Origin: Morinoia aosen
Taxonomy: Eukaryota > Arthropoda > Malacostraca > Amphipoda > Talitridae
NCBI GenBank assembly: GCA_030386875.1
Contig: CM059560.1
Location: forward strand, 44,124,757-44,188,756
DNA length: 64,000 nucleotides
Direction: 5' to 3'
Below are positions 25,106 through 37,930 of the stretch, in pieces. Each line of letters opens with the position of its first letter. The stretch's first letter is position 1. The position numbers and the translations under genes were made by a program. The notes beneath the pieces were generated by a model. That model ran no database searches, was not told the DNA's origin, and worked only from the letters and a program-made list of their open reading frames with translations.

Positions 25106-28100
25106 GTTCTAGAGATATTTCCTGTACTCCTTTGTGCGCTGTAGAGATACCTTCTGTACTCCTTTGTGCGCTGTAGAGATACCTTCTGTACTCCTTTGTG
25201 TGCTGTAGAGATACCTTCTGTACTCCTTTGTACGCTGTAGAGATACCTTCTGTACTCCTTTGTGCTCTGTAGAGATACCTTCTGTACTCCTTTGTACGCT
25301 GTAGAGATACCTCGTGTACTCCTTTGTACGTTCCAGAGATATTTCCTGTACTCCTTTGTGCGCTGTAGAGATACCTTCTGTACTTTTTTGTGCGCTGTAG
25401 AGATACCTTCTGTACTCCTTTGTGCGCTGTAGAGATACCTTCTGTACTCCTTTGTGCGCTGTAGAGATACCTCGTGTACTCCTTTGTACGCTGTAGAGAT
25501 ACCTTCTGTACTCCTTTGTGCGCTGTAGAGATACCTTCTGTACTCCTTTGTGCGCTGTAGAGATACCTTCTGTACTCCTTTGTGCGCTGTAGAGATACTT
25601 TCTGTACTCCTTTGTGCGCTGTAGAGATACCTTCTGTACTCCTTTGTGCGCTGTAGAGATACCTTCTGTACTCCTTTGTGCGCTGTAGAGATACCTTCTG
25701 TACTTCTTTGTGCGCTGTAGAGATAAATTCTGTACTCCTTTGTACGCTGTAGAGATACCTCGTGTACTCCTTTGTACGTTCTAGAGATATTTCCTGTACT
25801 CCTTTGTGCGCTGTAGAGATACCTTCTGTACTCCTTTGTGCGCTGTAGAGATACCTTCTGTACTCCTTTGTGCGCTGTAGAGATACCTTCTGTACTCCTT
25901 TGTGCGCTGTAGAGATACCTTCTGTACTCCTTTGTGCGCTGTAGAGATACCTTCTGTACTCCTTTGTACGCTGTAGAGATACCTTGTGTACTCCTTTGTA
26001 CGTTCTAAAGATATTTCCTGTACTCCTTTGTGCGCTGTAGAGATACCTTCTGTACTCCTTTGTGCGCTGTAGAGATACCTTCTGTACTCCTTCGTGCGCT
26101 GTAGAGATACCTTCTGTACTCCTTTGTGCGCTGTCGAGATACCTTCTGTACTCCTTTGTGCGCTGTAGAGATACCTTCTGTACTCCTTTGTGCGCTGTAG
26201 AGATACCTTCTGTACTCCTTTGTGCGCTGTAGAGATACCTCGTGTACTCCTTTGTACGTTCTAGAGATATTTCCTGTACTCCTTTGTGCGCTGTAGAGAT
26301 ACCTTCTGTACTCCTTTGTGCGCTGTAGAGATACCTTCTGTACTCCTTTGTGCGCTGTAGAGATACCTCGTGTACTCCTTTGTACGTTCTAGAGATATTT
26401 CCTGTACTCCTTTGTGCGCTGTAGAGATACCTTCTGTACTCCTTTGTGCGCTGTAGAGATACCTTCTGTACTCCTTTGTACGCTGTAGAGATACCTCGTG
26501 TACTACTTTGTACGTTCTAGAGATATTTCCTGTACTCCTTTGTGCGCTGTAGAGATACCTTCTGTACTCCTTTGTGCGCTGTAGAGATACCTTCTGTACT
26601 CCTTTGTGCGCTGTAGAGATACCTTCTGTACTCCTTTGTGCGCTGTAGAGATACCTTCTGTACTCCTTTGTACGTTCTAGAGATATTTCCTGTACTCCTT
26701 TGTGCGCTGTAGAGATACCTTCTGTACTCCTTTGTACGCTGTAGAGATACCTCGTGTACTCCTTTGTACGTTCTGTAGATATTTCCTGTACTCCTTTGTG
26801 CGCTGTAGAGATACCTTCTGTACTCCTTTGTGCGCTGTAGAGATACCTTCTGTACTCCTTTGTACGCTGTAGAGATACCTTCTGTACTCCTTTGTGCGCT
26901 GTAGAGATACCTTCTTTACTCCTTTGTACGCTGTAGAGATACCTCGTGTACTCCTTTGTACGTTCTAGAGATATTTCCTGTACTCCTTTGTGCGCTGTAG
27001 AGATACCTTCTGTACTCCTTTGTGCGCTGTAGAGATACCTTCTGTACTCCTTTGTGCGCTGTAGAGATACCTTCTGTACTCCTTTGTTCGCTGTAGAGAT
27101 ACCTTATGTACTCCTTTGTGCGCTGTAGAGATACCTTCTGTACTCCTTTGTACGCTGTAGAGATACCTCGTGTACTCCTTTGTACGTTCTAGAGATATTT
27201 CCTGTACTCCTTTGTGCGCTGTAGAGATACCTTCTGTACTCCTTTGTGCGCTGTAGAGATACCTTTTGTACTCCTTTGTGCGCTGTAGAGATACCTTCTG
27301 TACTCCTTTGTACGCTGTAGAGATACCTTCTGTACTCCTTTGTGCGCTGTAGAGATACCTTCTGTACTCCTTTGTACGCTGTAGAGATACCTCGTGTACT
27401 CCTTTGTACGTTCTAGAGATATTTCCTGTACTCCTTTGTGCGCTGTAGAGATACCTTCTGTACTCCTTTGTGCGCTGTAGAGATACCTTCTGTACTCCTT
27501 TATACGTTCTAGAGATATTTCCTGTACTCCTTTGTGCGCTGTAGAGATACCTTCTGTACTCCTTTGTACGCTGTAGAGATTCCTCGTGTACTCCTTTGTA
27601 CGTTCTAGAGATATTTCCTGTACTCCTTTGTGCGCTGTAGAGATACCTTCTGTACTCCTTTGTGCGCTGTAGAGATACCTTCTGTACTCCTTTGTGCGCT
27701 GTAGAGATACCTTCTGTACTCCTTTGTACGCTGTAGAGATACCTCGTGTACTCCTTTGTACGTTCTAGAGATATTTCCTGTACTCCTTTGTGCGCTGTAG
27801 AGATACCTTCTGTACTCCTTTGTGCGCTGTAGAGATACCTTCTGTACTCCTTTGTGCGCTGTAGAGATACCTTCTGTACTTCTTTGTACGCTGTAGAGAT
27901 ACCTTCTGTACTCCTTTGTGCGCTGTAGAGACACCTTCTGTACTCCTTTGTACGCGGAAGAGATACCTCGTGTACTCCTTTGTACGTTCTAGAGATATTT
28001 CCTGTACTCCTTTGTGCGCTGTAGAGAGACCTTCTGTACTCCTTTGTGCGCTGTAGAGATACCTTCTGTACTCCTTTGTGCGCTGTTGAGATACCTTCTG

Positions 28101-28977
28101 TACTCCTTTGTACGCTGTAGTTATACCTTCTGTACTCCTTTGTGCGCTGTAGAGATACCTTCTATACTCCTTTGTACGCTGTAGAGATACCTCGTGTACT
28201 CCTTTGTACGTTCTAGAGATATTTCCTGTACTCCTTTGTGCGCTGTAGAGATACCTTCTGTACTCCTTTGTGCGCTGTAGAGATACCTTCTGTACTCCTT
28301 TGTGCGCTGTAGAGATACCTTCTGTACTCCTTTGTACGCTGTAGAGATACCTTCTGTACTCCTTTGTGCGCTGTAGAGATACCTTCTGTACTATTTTGTA
28401 CGCTGTAGAGATACCTCGTGTACTCCTTTGTACGTTCTAGAGATATTTCCTGTACTCCTTCGTGCGCTGTAGAGATACCTTCTGTACTCCTTTGTGCGCT
28501 GTAGAGATACCTTCTGTACTCCTTTGTGCGCTGTAGAGATACCTTCTGTACTCCTTTGTGCGCTGTAGAGATACCTTCTGTACTCCTTTGTGCGCTGTAG
28601 AGATACCTCGTGTACTCCTTTGTACGCTGTAGAGATATCTTCTGTACTCCTTTGTACGCTGTAGAGATACCTCGTGTACTCCTTTGTGCGCTGTAGAGAT
28701 ACCTTCTGTACTCCTTTGTACGCTGTAGAGATACCTCGTGTACTCCTTTGTACGTTCTAGAGATATTTCCTGTACTCCTTTGTGCGCTGTATAGATACCT
28801 TCTGTACTCCTTTGTGCGCTGTAGAGATACCTTCTGTACTCCTTTGTGCGCTGTAGAGATACATTCTGTACTCCTTTGTGCGCTGTGAAGATACCTTTTG
28901 TACTCCTTTGTGCGCTGTAGAGATACCTTCTGTACTCCTTTGTGCGCTGTAGAGATACCTTCTGTACTCGTTTGTGC
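25106..28977 (+). repeat. 4,063-bp higher-order repeat, copy 2 (3,872 bp)
   Basis: It follows copy 1 directly and repeats its markers. It is 191 bp shorter, which equals six monomers that include the 31-bp GATACATGTG monomer; the loss lies between about 26.8 and 27.1 kb. The tail of this block overlaps the start of the 1,056-bp pair, so that smaller duplication probably came later. Confidence 0.88.
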
Positions 28978-29250
28978 GCTGTAGAGATACCTTCTGTACT
29001 CCTTTGTGCGCTGTAGAGATACCTTCTGTACTCCTTTGTGCGCTGTAGAGATACCTCGTGTACTCCTTTGTACGCTGTAGAGATACCTGCTGTACTCCTT
29101 TGTGCGCTGTAGAGATACCTTCTGTACTCCTTTGTGCGCTGTAGGGATACCTTCTGTACTCCTTTGTGCGCTGTAGAGATACCTCGTGTACTCCTTTGTA
29201 CGTTCTAGAGATATTTCCTGTACTCCTTTGTGCGCTGTAGAGATACCTCG
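28195..29250 (+). repeat. 1,056-bp higher-order repeat, copy 1
   Basis: Thirty-three monomers. Markers shared with the next block at 1,056 bp are AGAGATATCT (28631 and 29687), GTGAAGATACC (near 28886 and 29942), CCTGCTG (29086 and 30142) and TAGGGATACC (near 29142 and 30198). C monomers at 28210 and 29266 bound the copies. Confidence 0.9.
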
Positions 29251-30306
29251 TGTACTCCTTTGTACGTTCTAGAGATATTTCCTGTACTCCTTTGTGCGCT
29301 GTAGAGATACCTTCTGTACTCCTTTGTGCGCTGTAGAGATACCTTCTGTACTCCTTTGTGCGCTGTAGAGATACCTTCTGTACTCCTTTGTACGCTGTAG
29401 AGATACCTTCTGTACTCCTTTGTGCGCTGTAGAGATACCTTCTGTACTCTTTTGTACGCTGTAGAGATACCTCGTGTACTCATTTGTACGTTCTAGAGAT
29501 ATTTCCTGTACTCCTTCGTGCGCTGTAGAGATACCTTCTGTACTCCTTTGTGCGCTGTAGAGATACCTTCTGTACTCCTTTGTGCACTGTAGAGATACCT
29601 TCTGTACTCCTTTGTGCGCTGTAGAGATACCTTCTGTACTCCTTTGTGCGCTGTAGAGATACCTCGTGTACTCCTTTGTACGCTGTAGAGATATCTTCTG
29701 TACTCCTTTGTACGCTGTAGAGATACCTCGTGTACTCCTTTGTGCGCTGTAGAGATACCTTCTGTACTCCTTTGTACGCTGTAGAGATACCTCGTGTACT
29801 CCTTTGTACGTTCTAGAGATATTTCCTGTACTCCTTTGTGCGCTGTAGAGATACCTTCTGTACTCCTTTGTGCGCTGTAGAGATACCTTCTGTACTCCTT
29901 TGTGCGCTGTAGAGATACCTTCTGTACTCCTTTGTGCGCTGTGAAGATACCTTCTGTACTCCTTTGTGCGCTGTAGAGATACCTTCTGTACTCCTTTGTG
30001 CGCTGTAGAGATACCTTCTGTACTCCTTTGTGCGCTGTAGAGATACCTTCTGTACTCCTTTGTGCGCTGTAGAGATACCTTCTGTACTCCTTTGTGCGCT
30101 GTAGAGATACCTCGTGTACTCCTTTGTACGCTGTAGAGATACCTGCTGTACTCCTTTGTGCGCTGTAGAGATACCTTCTGTACTCCTTTGTGCGCTGTAG
30201 GGATACCTTCTGTACTCCTTTGTGCGCTGTAGAGATACCTCGTGTACTCCTTTGTACGTTCTAGAGATATTTCTTGTACTCCTTTGTGCGCTGTAGAGAT
30301 ACCTTC
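29251..30306 (+). repeat. 1,056-bp higher-order repeat, copy 2
   Basis: It abuts copy 1 with the same order of marker monomers. Private differences include CTCTTTTG near 29447 where copy 1 has CTATTTTG, and TCATTTG near 29480. The longest minus-strand open frame of the window spans this copy, only because its C monomers happen to fall in compatible phase. Confidence 0.88.
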
Positions 30307-32400
30307 TGTACTCCTTTGTGCGCTGTAGAGATACCTTCTGTACTCCTTTGTGCGCTGTAGAGATACCTTTTGTACTCCTTCGTGCGCTGTAGAGATACCT
30401 TTTGTACTCCTTTGTGCGCTGTAGAGATACCTTCTGTACTCCTTTGTACGCTGTAGAGATACCTCGTGTACTCCTTTGTACGTTCTAGAAATATTTCCTG
30501 TACTCCTTTGTGCGCTGTAGAGATACCTTCTGTACTCCTTTGTGCGCTGTAGAGATACCTTCTGTACTCCTTTGTGCGCTCTAAAGATACCTTCTGTACT
30601 CCTTTGTGCGCTGTAGAGATACCTCGTGTACTCCTTTGTACGCTGTAGAGATACCTTCTGTACTCCTTTGTGCGCTGTAGAGATACCTTCTGTACTCCTT
30701 TGTGCGCTGTAGAGATACCTCGTGCACTCCTTTGTGCGCTGTAGAGATACCTTCTGTACTCCTTTGTGCACTGAAGAGATACCTTCTGTACTCCTTTGTA
30801 CGCTGTAGAGATACCTCCTGTACTCCTTTGTACGTTCTAGAGATATTTCCTGTACTCATTTGTGCGCTGTAGAGATACCTTCTGTTTTCCTTTGTGCGCT
30901 GTAGAGATACCTTCTGTACTCCTTTGTGCGCTGTAGAGATACCTTCTGTACTCCTTTGTGCGCTGTAGAGATACCTTCTGTACTCCTTTGTACGCTGTAG
31001 AGATACCTCGTGTACTCCTTTGTACGTTCTAGAGATATTTCCTGTTCTCCTTTGTGCGCTGTAGAGATACCTTCTGTACTCCTTTGTGCGCTGTAGAGAT
31101 ACCTTCTGTACTCCTTTGTGCGCTGTAGAGATACATTCTGTACTCCTTTGTGCGCTGTAGAGATACCTTCTGTACTCCTTTGTGCGCTGTAGAGATACCT
31201 TCTGTACTCCTTTGTGCGCTGTAGAGATACCTTCTGTACTCCTTTGTGCGCTGTAGAGATACCTCGTGTACTCCTTTGTACGCTGTAGAGATACCTTCTG
31301 TACTCCTTTGTGCGCTGTAGAGATACCTTCTGTACTCCTTTGTGCGCTGTAGAGATACCTTCTGTACTCCTTTGTGCGCTGTAGAGATACCTTCTGTACT
31401 CCTTTGTGCGCTGTAGAGATACCTTCTGTACTCCTTTGTGCGCTGTAGAGATACCTTCTGTACTCCTTTGTGCGCTGTAGAGATACCTTCTGTACTCCTT
31501 TGTGCGTTGTAGAGATACCTTCTAAACTCCTTTGTACGCTGTAGAGATACCTCGTGTACTCCTTTGTACGTTCTAGAGATATTTCGTGTACTCCTTTGTG
31601 CGCTGTAGAGATACCTTCTGTACTCCTTTGTGCGCTGTAGAGATACCTTATGTACTCCTTTGTGCGCTGTAGAGATACCTTCTGTACTCCTTTGTGCGCC
31701 GTAGAGATACCTTCTGTACTCCTTTGTACGCTGTAGAGATACCTTCTGTACTCCTTTGTACGCTGTAGAGATACCTCGTGTACTCCTTTGTACGTTCTAG
31801 AGATATTTCCTGTACTCCTTTGTGCGCTGTAGAGATACCTTCTGTACTCCTTTGTGCGCTGTAGAGATACCTTCTGTACTCCTTTGTGCGCTGTAGAGAT
31901 ACCTTCTGTATTCCTTTGTGCGCTGTAGAGATACCTTCTGTACTCCTTTGTGCGCTGTAGAGATACCTTCTGTACTCCATTGTGCGCTGTAGAGATACCT
32001 TCTGTACTCCTTTGTGCGCTGTAGAGATACCTTCTGTACTCCTTTGAACGCTGTAGAGATATTTCCTGTACTCCTTTGTGCGCTGTAGAGATACCTCGTG
32101 TACTCCTTTGTACGTTCTAGAGATATTTCCTGTACTCCTTTGTGCGCTGTAGAGATACCTTCTGTACTCCTTTGTGCGCTGTAGAGATACCTTCTGTACT
32201 CCTTTGTGCGCTGTAGAGATACCTTCTGTACTCCTTTGTGCGCTGTAGAGATACCTTCTGTACTCCTTTGTGCGCTTTAGAGATACCTTCTGTACTCCTT
32301 TGTGCGCTGTAGAGATACCTTCTGTACTCCTTTGTGCGCTGTAGAGATACCTCGTGTACTCCTTTGTACGTTCTAGAGATATTTCCTGTACTCCTTTGTG
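30240..32400 (+). repeat. Distant copy of the 13.66-15.7 kb block
   Basis: From about 30.8 kb the rare variants GTTTTCC (30884), GTTCTCC (31044), C monomers at 31570 and 31794 and the B/C hybrid near 32047 repeat those at 14148 to 15311 with an offset of 16,736 bp (523 monomers). Upstream, CCTTCGTG at 30377 matches 13801 with an offset 160 bp smaller, so five monomers differ in between. This is an older dispersed duplication, not a tandem one. Confidence 0.75.
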
Positions 32401-33300
32401 CGCTGTAGAGATACCTTCTGTACTCCTTTGTGCGCTGTAGAGATACCTTCTGTACTCCTTTGTGCGCTGTAGAGATACCTCGTGTACTCCTTTGTACGTT
32501 CTAGAGATATTTCCTGTACTCCTTTGTGCGCTGTAGAGATACCTTCTGTACTCCTTTGTTCGCTGTAGAGATACCTTCTGTACTCCTTTGTGCGCTGTAG
32601 AGATACCTTCTGTACTCCTTTGTGCGCTGTAGAGATACCTTCTGTACTCCTTTGTACGCTGTAGAGATACCTCGTGTACTCATTTGTACGTTCTAGAGAT
32701 ATTTCCTGTACTCCTTTGTGCGCTGTAGAGATACCTTCTGTACTCCTTTGTGCGCTGTAGAGATACCTTCTGTACTCCTTTGTGCGCTGTAGAGATACCT
32801 TCTGTACTCATTTGTACGCTGTAGAGATACCTCGTGTACTCCTTTGTACGTTCTAGAGATATTTCCTGTACTCCTTTGTGCGCTGTAGAGATACCTTCTG
32901 TACTCCTTTGTGCGCTGTAGAGATACCTTCTGTACTCCTTTGTGCGCTGTAGAGATACCTTCCGTACTCCTTTGTACGCTGTTTAGATACCTCGTGTACT
33001 CCTTTGTACGTTCTAGAGATATTTCCTGTACTCCTTTGTGCGCTGTAGAGATACCTTCTGTACTCCTTTGTGCGCTGTAGAGATACCTTCTGTACTCCTT
33101 TATGCGCTGTCGAGATACCTTCTGTACTCCTTTGTGCGCTGTAGAGATACCTTCTGTACTCCTTTGTGCGCTGTAGAGATACCTCGTGTACTCCTTCGTC
33201 CGTTCTAGAGATATTTCCTGTACTCCTTTGTGCGCTGTAGAGATACCTTCTATACTCCTTTGTACGCTGTAGAGATACCTCGTGTACTCCTTTGTACGTT
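32401..33300 (+). repeat. Heterogeneous satellite segment
   Basis: Ordinary A runs split by C monomers, with private variants such as TCCGTACTCC near 32961, GTTTAGATACC near 32982, TATGCGCTGTCGAG near 33103 and a CTTCGTCCGTT monomer near 33195 that recalls CTTCGTTCGTT near 6668. I see no long partner at high identity and nothing but satellite. Confidence 0.75.
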
Positions 33301-36300
33301 CTAGAGATATTTCCTGTACTCCTTTGTGCGCTGTAGAGATACCTTCTGTACTCCTTTGTGCGCTGTAGAGATACCTTCTGTACTCCTTTGTGCGCTGTAG
33401 AGATACCTCGTGTACTCCTTAGTACGTTCTAGAGATATTTCCTGTACTCCTTTGTGCGCTGTAGAGATACCTTCTGTACTCCTTTGTGCGCTGTAGAGAT
33501 ACCTTCTGTACTCCTTTGTGCGCTGTAGAGATACCTTCTGTACTCCTTTGTGCGCTGAAGAGACACCTCGTGTACTCCTTTGTACGTTCTAGAGATATTT
33601 CCTGTACTCCTTTGTGCGCTGTAGAGATACCTTCTGTACTCCTTTGTACGTTCTAGAGATATTTCCTGTACTCCTTTGTGCGCTGTAGAGATACCTTCTG
33701 TACTCCTTTGTACGCTGTAGAGATACCTCGTGTACTCCTTTGTACGTTCTAGAGATATTTCCTGTACTCCTTTGTGCGCTGTAGAGATACATTCTGTACT
33801 CCTTTGTGCGCTGTAGAGATACCTTCTGTACTCCTTTGTGCGCTGTAGAGATACCTTCTGTACTCCTTTGTACGCTGTAGAGATACCTCGTGTACTCCTT
33901 TGTACGTTATAGAGATATTTCCTGTACTCCTTTGTGCGCTGTAGAGATACCTTCTCTACTCCTTTGTGCGCTGTAGAGATACCTTCTGTACTCCTTTGTG
34001 CGCTGTAGAGATACCTTCTGTACTCCTTTGTACGCTGTAGAGATACCTTCTGTACTCCTTTGTGCGCTGTAGAGATACCTTCTGTACTCCTTTGTACGCT
34101 GTAGAGATACCTCGTGTACTCCTTTGTACGTTCTAGAGATATTTCCTGTACTTCTTTGTGCGCTGTAGAGATACCTTCTGTACTCCTTTGTGCGCTGTAG
34201 AAATACCTTCTGTACTCCTTTGTGCGCTGTAGAGATACCTTCTGTACTCCTTTGTGCGCTGTAGAGATACCTCGTGTACTCCTTTGTACGCTGTAGAGAT
34301 ACCTTCTGTACTCCTTTGTGCGCTGTAGAGATACCTTCTGTACTCCTTTGTGCGCTGTAGAGATACCTTCTGTACTCCTTTGTGCGCTGTAGAGATACCT
34401 TCTGTACTCCTTTGTGCGCTGTAGAGATACCTTCTGTACTCCTTTGTGCGCTGTAGAGATACCTTCTGTACTCCTTTGTGCGCTGTAGAGATACCTTCTG
34501 TACTCCTTTGTGCGCTGTAGAGATACCTTCTGTACTCCTTTGTACGCTGTAGAGATACCTCGTGTACTCCTTTGTACGTTCTAGAGATATTTCCTGTACT
34601 CCTTTGTGCGCTGTAGAGATACCTTCTGTACTTCTTTGTGCGCTGTAGAGATACCTTCTGTACTCCTTTGTGCGCTGTAGAGATACTTTCTGTACTCCTT
34701 TGTGCGCTGTAGAGATACCTTCTGTACTCCTTTGTACGCTGTAGAGATACCTTCTGTACTCCTTTGTACGCTGTAGAGATACCTCGTGTACTCCTTTGTA
34801 CGTTCTAGAGATATTTCCTGTACTCCTTTGTGCGCTGTAGAGATACCTTCTGTACTCCTTTGTGCGCTGTAGAGATACCTTCTGTACTCCTTTGTGCGCT
34901 GTAGAGATACCTTCTGTACTCCTTTGTGCGCTGTAGAGATACCTTCTGTACTCCTTTGTGCGCTGTAGAGATACCTTCTGTACTCCTTTGTGCGCTGTAG
35001 AGATACCTTCTGTACTCCTTTGTGCGCTGTAGAGATACCTTCTGTACTCCTTTGTGCGCTGTAGAGATACCTTCTGTACTCCTTTGTACGCTGTAGAGAT
35101 ACCTCGTGTACTCCTTTGTACGTTCTAGAGATATTTCCTGTACTCCTTTGTGCGCTGTAGAGATACCTTCTGTACTCCTTTGTGCGCTGTAGAGATACCT
35201 TCTGTACTCCTTTGTGCGCTGTAGAGATACCTTCTGTACTCCTTTGTGCGCTGTAGAGATACCTTCTGTACTCCTTTGTGCGCTGTAGAGATACCTTCTG
35301 TACTCCTTTGTACGCTGTAGAGATACCTCGTGTACTCCTTTGTACGTTCTAGAGATATTTCCTGTACTCCTTTGTGCGCTGTAGAGATACCTTCTGTACT
35401 CCTTTGTGCGCTGTAGAGATACCTTCTGTACTCCTTTGTGTGCTGTAGAGATACCTTCTGTACTCCTTTGTACGCTGTAGAGATACCTTTTGTACTCCTT
35501 TGTGCTCTGTAGAGATACCTTCTGTACTCCTTTGTACGCTGTAGAGATACCTCGTGTACTCCTTTGTACGTTCCAGAGATATTTCCTGTACTCCTTTGTG
35601 CGCTGTAGAGATACCTTCTGTACTTTTTTGTGCGCTGTAGAGATACCTTCTGTACTCCTTTGTGCGCTGTAGAGATACCTTCTGTACTCCTTTGTGCGCT
35701 GTAGAGATACCTCGTGTACTCCTTTGTACGCTGTAGAGATACCTTCTGTACTCCTTTGTGCGCTGTAGAGATACCTTCTGTACTCCTTTGTGCGCTGTAG
35801 AGATACCTTCTGTACTCCTTTGTGCGCTGTAGAGATACTTTCTGTACTCCTTTGTGCGCTGTAGAGATACCTTCTGTAATCCTTTGTGCGCTGTAGAGAT
35901 ACCTCGTGTACTCCTTTGTACGTTCTAGAGATATTTCCTGTACTCCTTTGTGCGCTGTAGAGATACCTTCTGTACTCCTTTGTGCGCTGTAGAGATACCT
36001 TCTGTACTCCTTTGTGCGCTGTAGAGATACCTCGTGTACTCCTTTGTACGTTCTAGAGATATTTCCTGTACTCCTTTGTGCGCTGTAGAGATACCTTCTG
36101 TACTCCTTTGTGCGCTGTAGAGATACCTTCTGTACTCCTTTGTACGCTGTAGAGATACCTCGTGTACTACTTTGTACGTTCTAGAGATATTTCCTGTACT
36201 CCTTTGTGCGCTGTAGAGATACCTTCTGTACTCCTTTGTGCGCTGTAGAGATACCTTCTGTACTCCTTTGTGTGCTGTAGAGATACCTTCTGTACTCCTT

Positions 36301-37930
36301 TGTGCGCTGTAGAGATACCTTCTGTACTCCTTTGTACGTTCTAGAGATATTTCCTGTACTCCTTTGTGCGCTGTAGAGATACCTTCTGTACTCCTTTGTA
36401 CGCTGTAGAGATACCTCGTGTACTCCTTTGTACGTTCTGTAGATATTTCCTGTACTCCTTTGTGCGCTGTAGAGATACCTTCTGTACTCCTTTGTGCGCT
36501 GTAGAGATACCTTCTGTACTCCTTTGTGCGCTGTAGAGATACCTTCTGTACTCCTTTGTACGCTGTAGAGATACATGTGTACTCCTTTGTACGTTCTAGA
36601 GATATTTCCTGTACTCCTTTGTGCGCTGTAGAGATACCTTCTGTACTCCTTTGTGCGCTGTAGAGATACCTTCTGTACTCCTTTGTGCGCTGTAGAGATA
36701 CCTTCTGTACTCCTTTGTACGCTGTAGAGATACCTTCTGTACTCCTTTGTGCGCTGTAGAGATACCTTCTGTACTCCTTTGTACGCTGTAGAGATACCTC
36801 GTGTACTCCTTTGTACGTTCTAGAGATATTTCCTGTACTCCTTTGTGCGCTGTAGAGATACATTCTGTACTCCTTTGTGCGCTGTAGAGATACCTTCTGT
36901 ACTCCTTTGTGCGCTGTAGAGATACCTTCTGTACTCCTTTGTTCGCTGTAGAGATACCTTCTGTACTCCTTTGTGCGCTGTAGAGATACCTTCTGTACTC
37001 CTTTGTACGCTGTAGAGATACCTCGTGTACTCCTTTGTACGTTCTAGAGATATTTCCTGTACTCCTTTGTGCGCTGTAGAGATACCTTCTGTACTCCTTT
37101 GTGCGCTGTAGAGATACCTTTTGTACTCCTTTGTGCGCTGTAGAGATACCTTCTGTACTCCTTTGTACGCTGTAGAGATACCTTCTGTACTCCTTTGTGC
37201 GCTGTAGAGATACCTTCTGTACTCCTTTGTACGCTGTAGAGATACCTCGTGTACTCCTTTGTACGTTCTAGAGATATTTCCTGTACTCCTTTGTGCGCTG
37301 TAGAGATACCTTCTGTACTACTTTGTGCGCTGTAGAGATACCTTCTGTACTCCTTTGTGCGCTGTAGAGATACCTTCTGTACTCCTTTGTGCGCTGTAGA
37401 GATACCTTCTGTACTCCTTTATACGTTCTAGAGATATTTCCTGTACTCCTTTGTGCGCTGTAGAGATACCTTCTGTACTCCTTTGTACGCTGTAGAGATT
37501 CCTCGTGTACTCATTTGTACGTTCTAGAGATATTTCCTGTACTCCTTTGTGCGCTGTAGAGATACCTTCTGTACTCCTTTGTGCGCTGTAGAGATACCTT
37601 CTGTACTCCTTTGTGCGCTGTAGAGATACCTTCTGTACTCTTTTGTACGCTGTAGAGATACCTCGTGTACTCCTTTGTACGTTCTAGAGATATTTCCTGT
37701 ACTCCTTTGTGCGCTGTAGAGATACCTTCTGTACTCCTTTGTGCGCTGTAGAGATACCTTCTGTACTCCTTTGTGCGCTGTAGAGATACCTTCTGTACTT
37801 CTTTGTACGCTGTAGAGATACCTTCTGTACTCCTTTGTGCGCTGTAGAGACACCTTCTGTACTCCTTTGTACGCTGAAGAGATACCTCGTGTACTCCTTT
37901 GTACGTTCTAGAGATATTTCCTGTACTCCT
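33301..37930 (+). repeat. Source-like block shared with 20.0-24.1 kb and with the 8.8-kb unit
   Basis: The marker order CTTAGTAC (33414), GTTATAG (33906), GAAATACC (near 34200), GTTCCAG (35570), GTTCTGT (36434), GATACATGTG (near 36573), TTTATACG (near 37421), GATTCC (near 37498) and GAGACACC (near 37850) follows that of 20.07-24.06 kb. Parts recur in the large unit: about 35.05-35.9 kb at offset 12,474, about 35.9-37.93 kb at offset 12,858, and about 33.4-35.6 kb at offset 17,561. No gene is visible. Confidence 0.8.

Noticed and set aside
29269-30771. Longest minus-strand open frame (500 codons)
   Set aside because: Same cause: C monomers between its ends happen to be read in their two open frames. 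It overlaps another open frame with the same peptide, and it crosses a tandem-duplication junction without any gene-like boundary.
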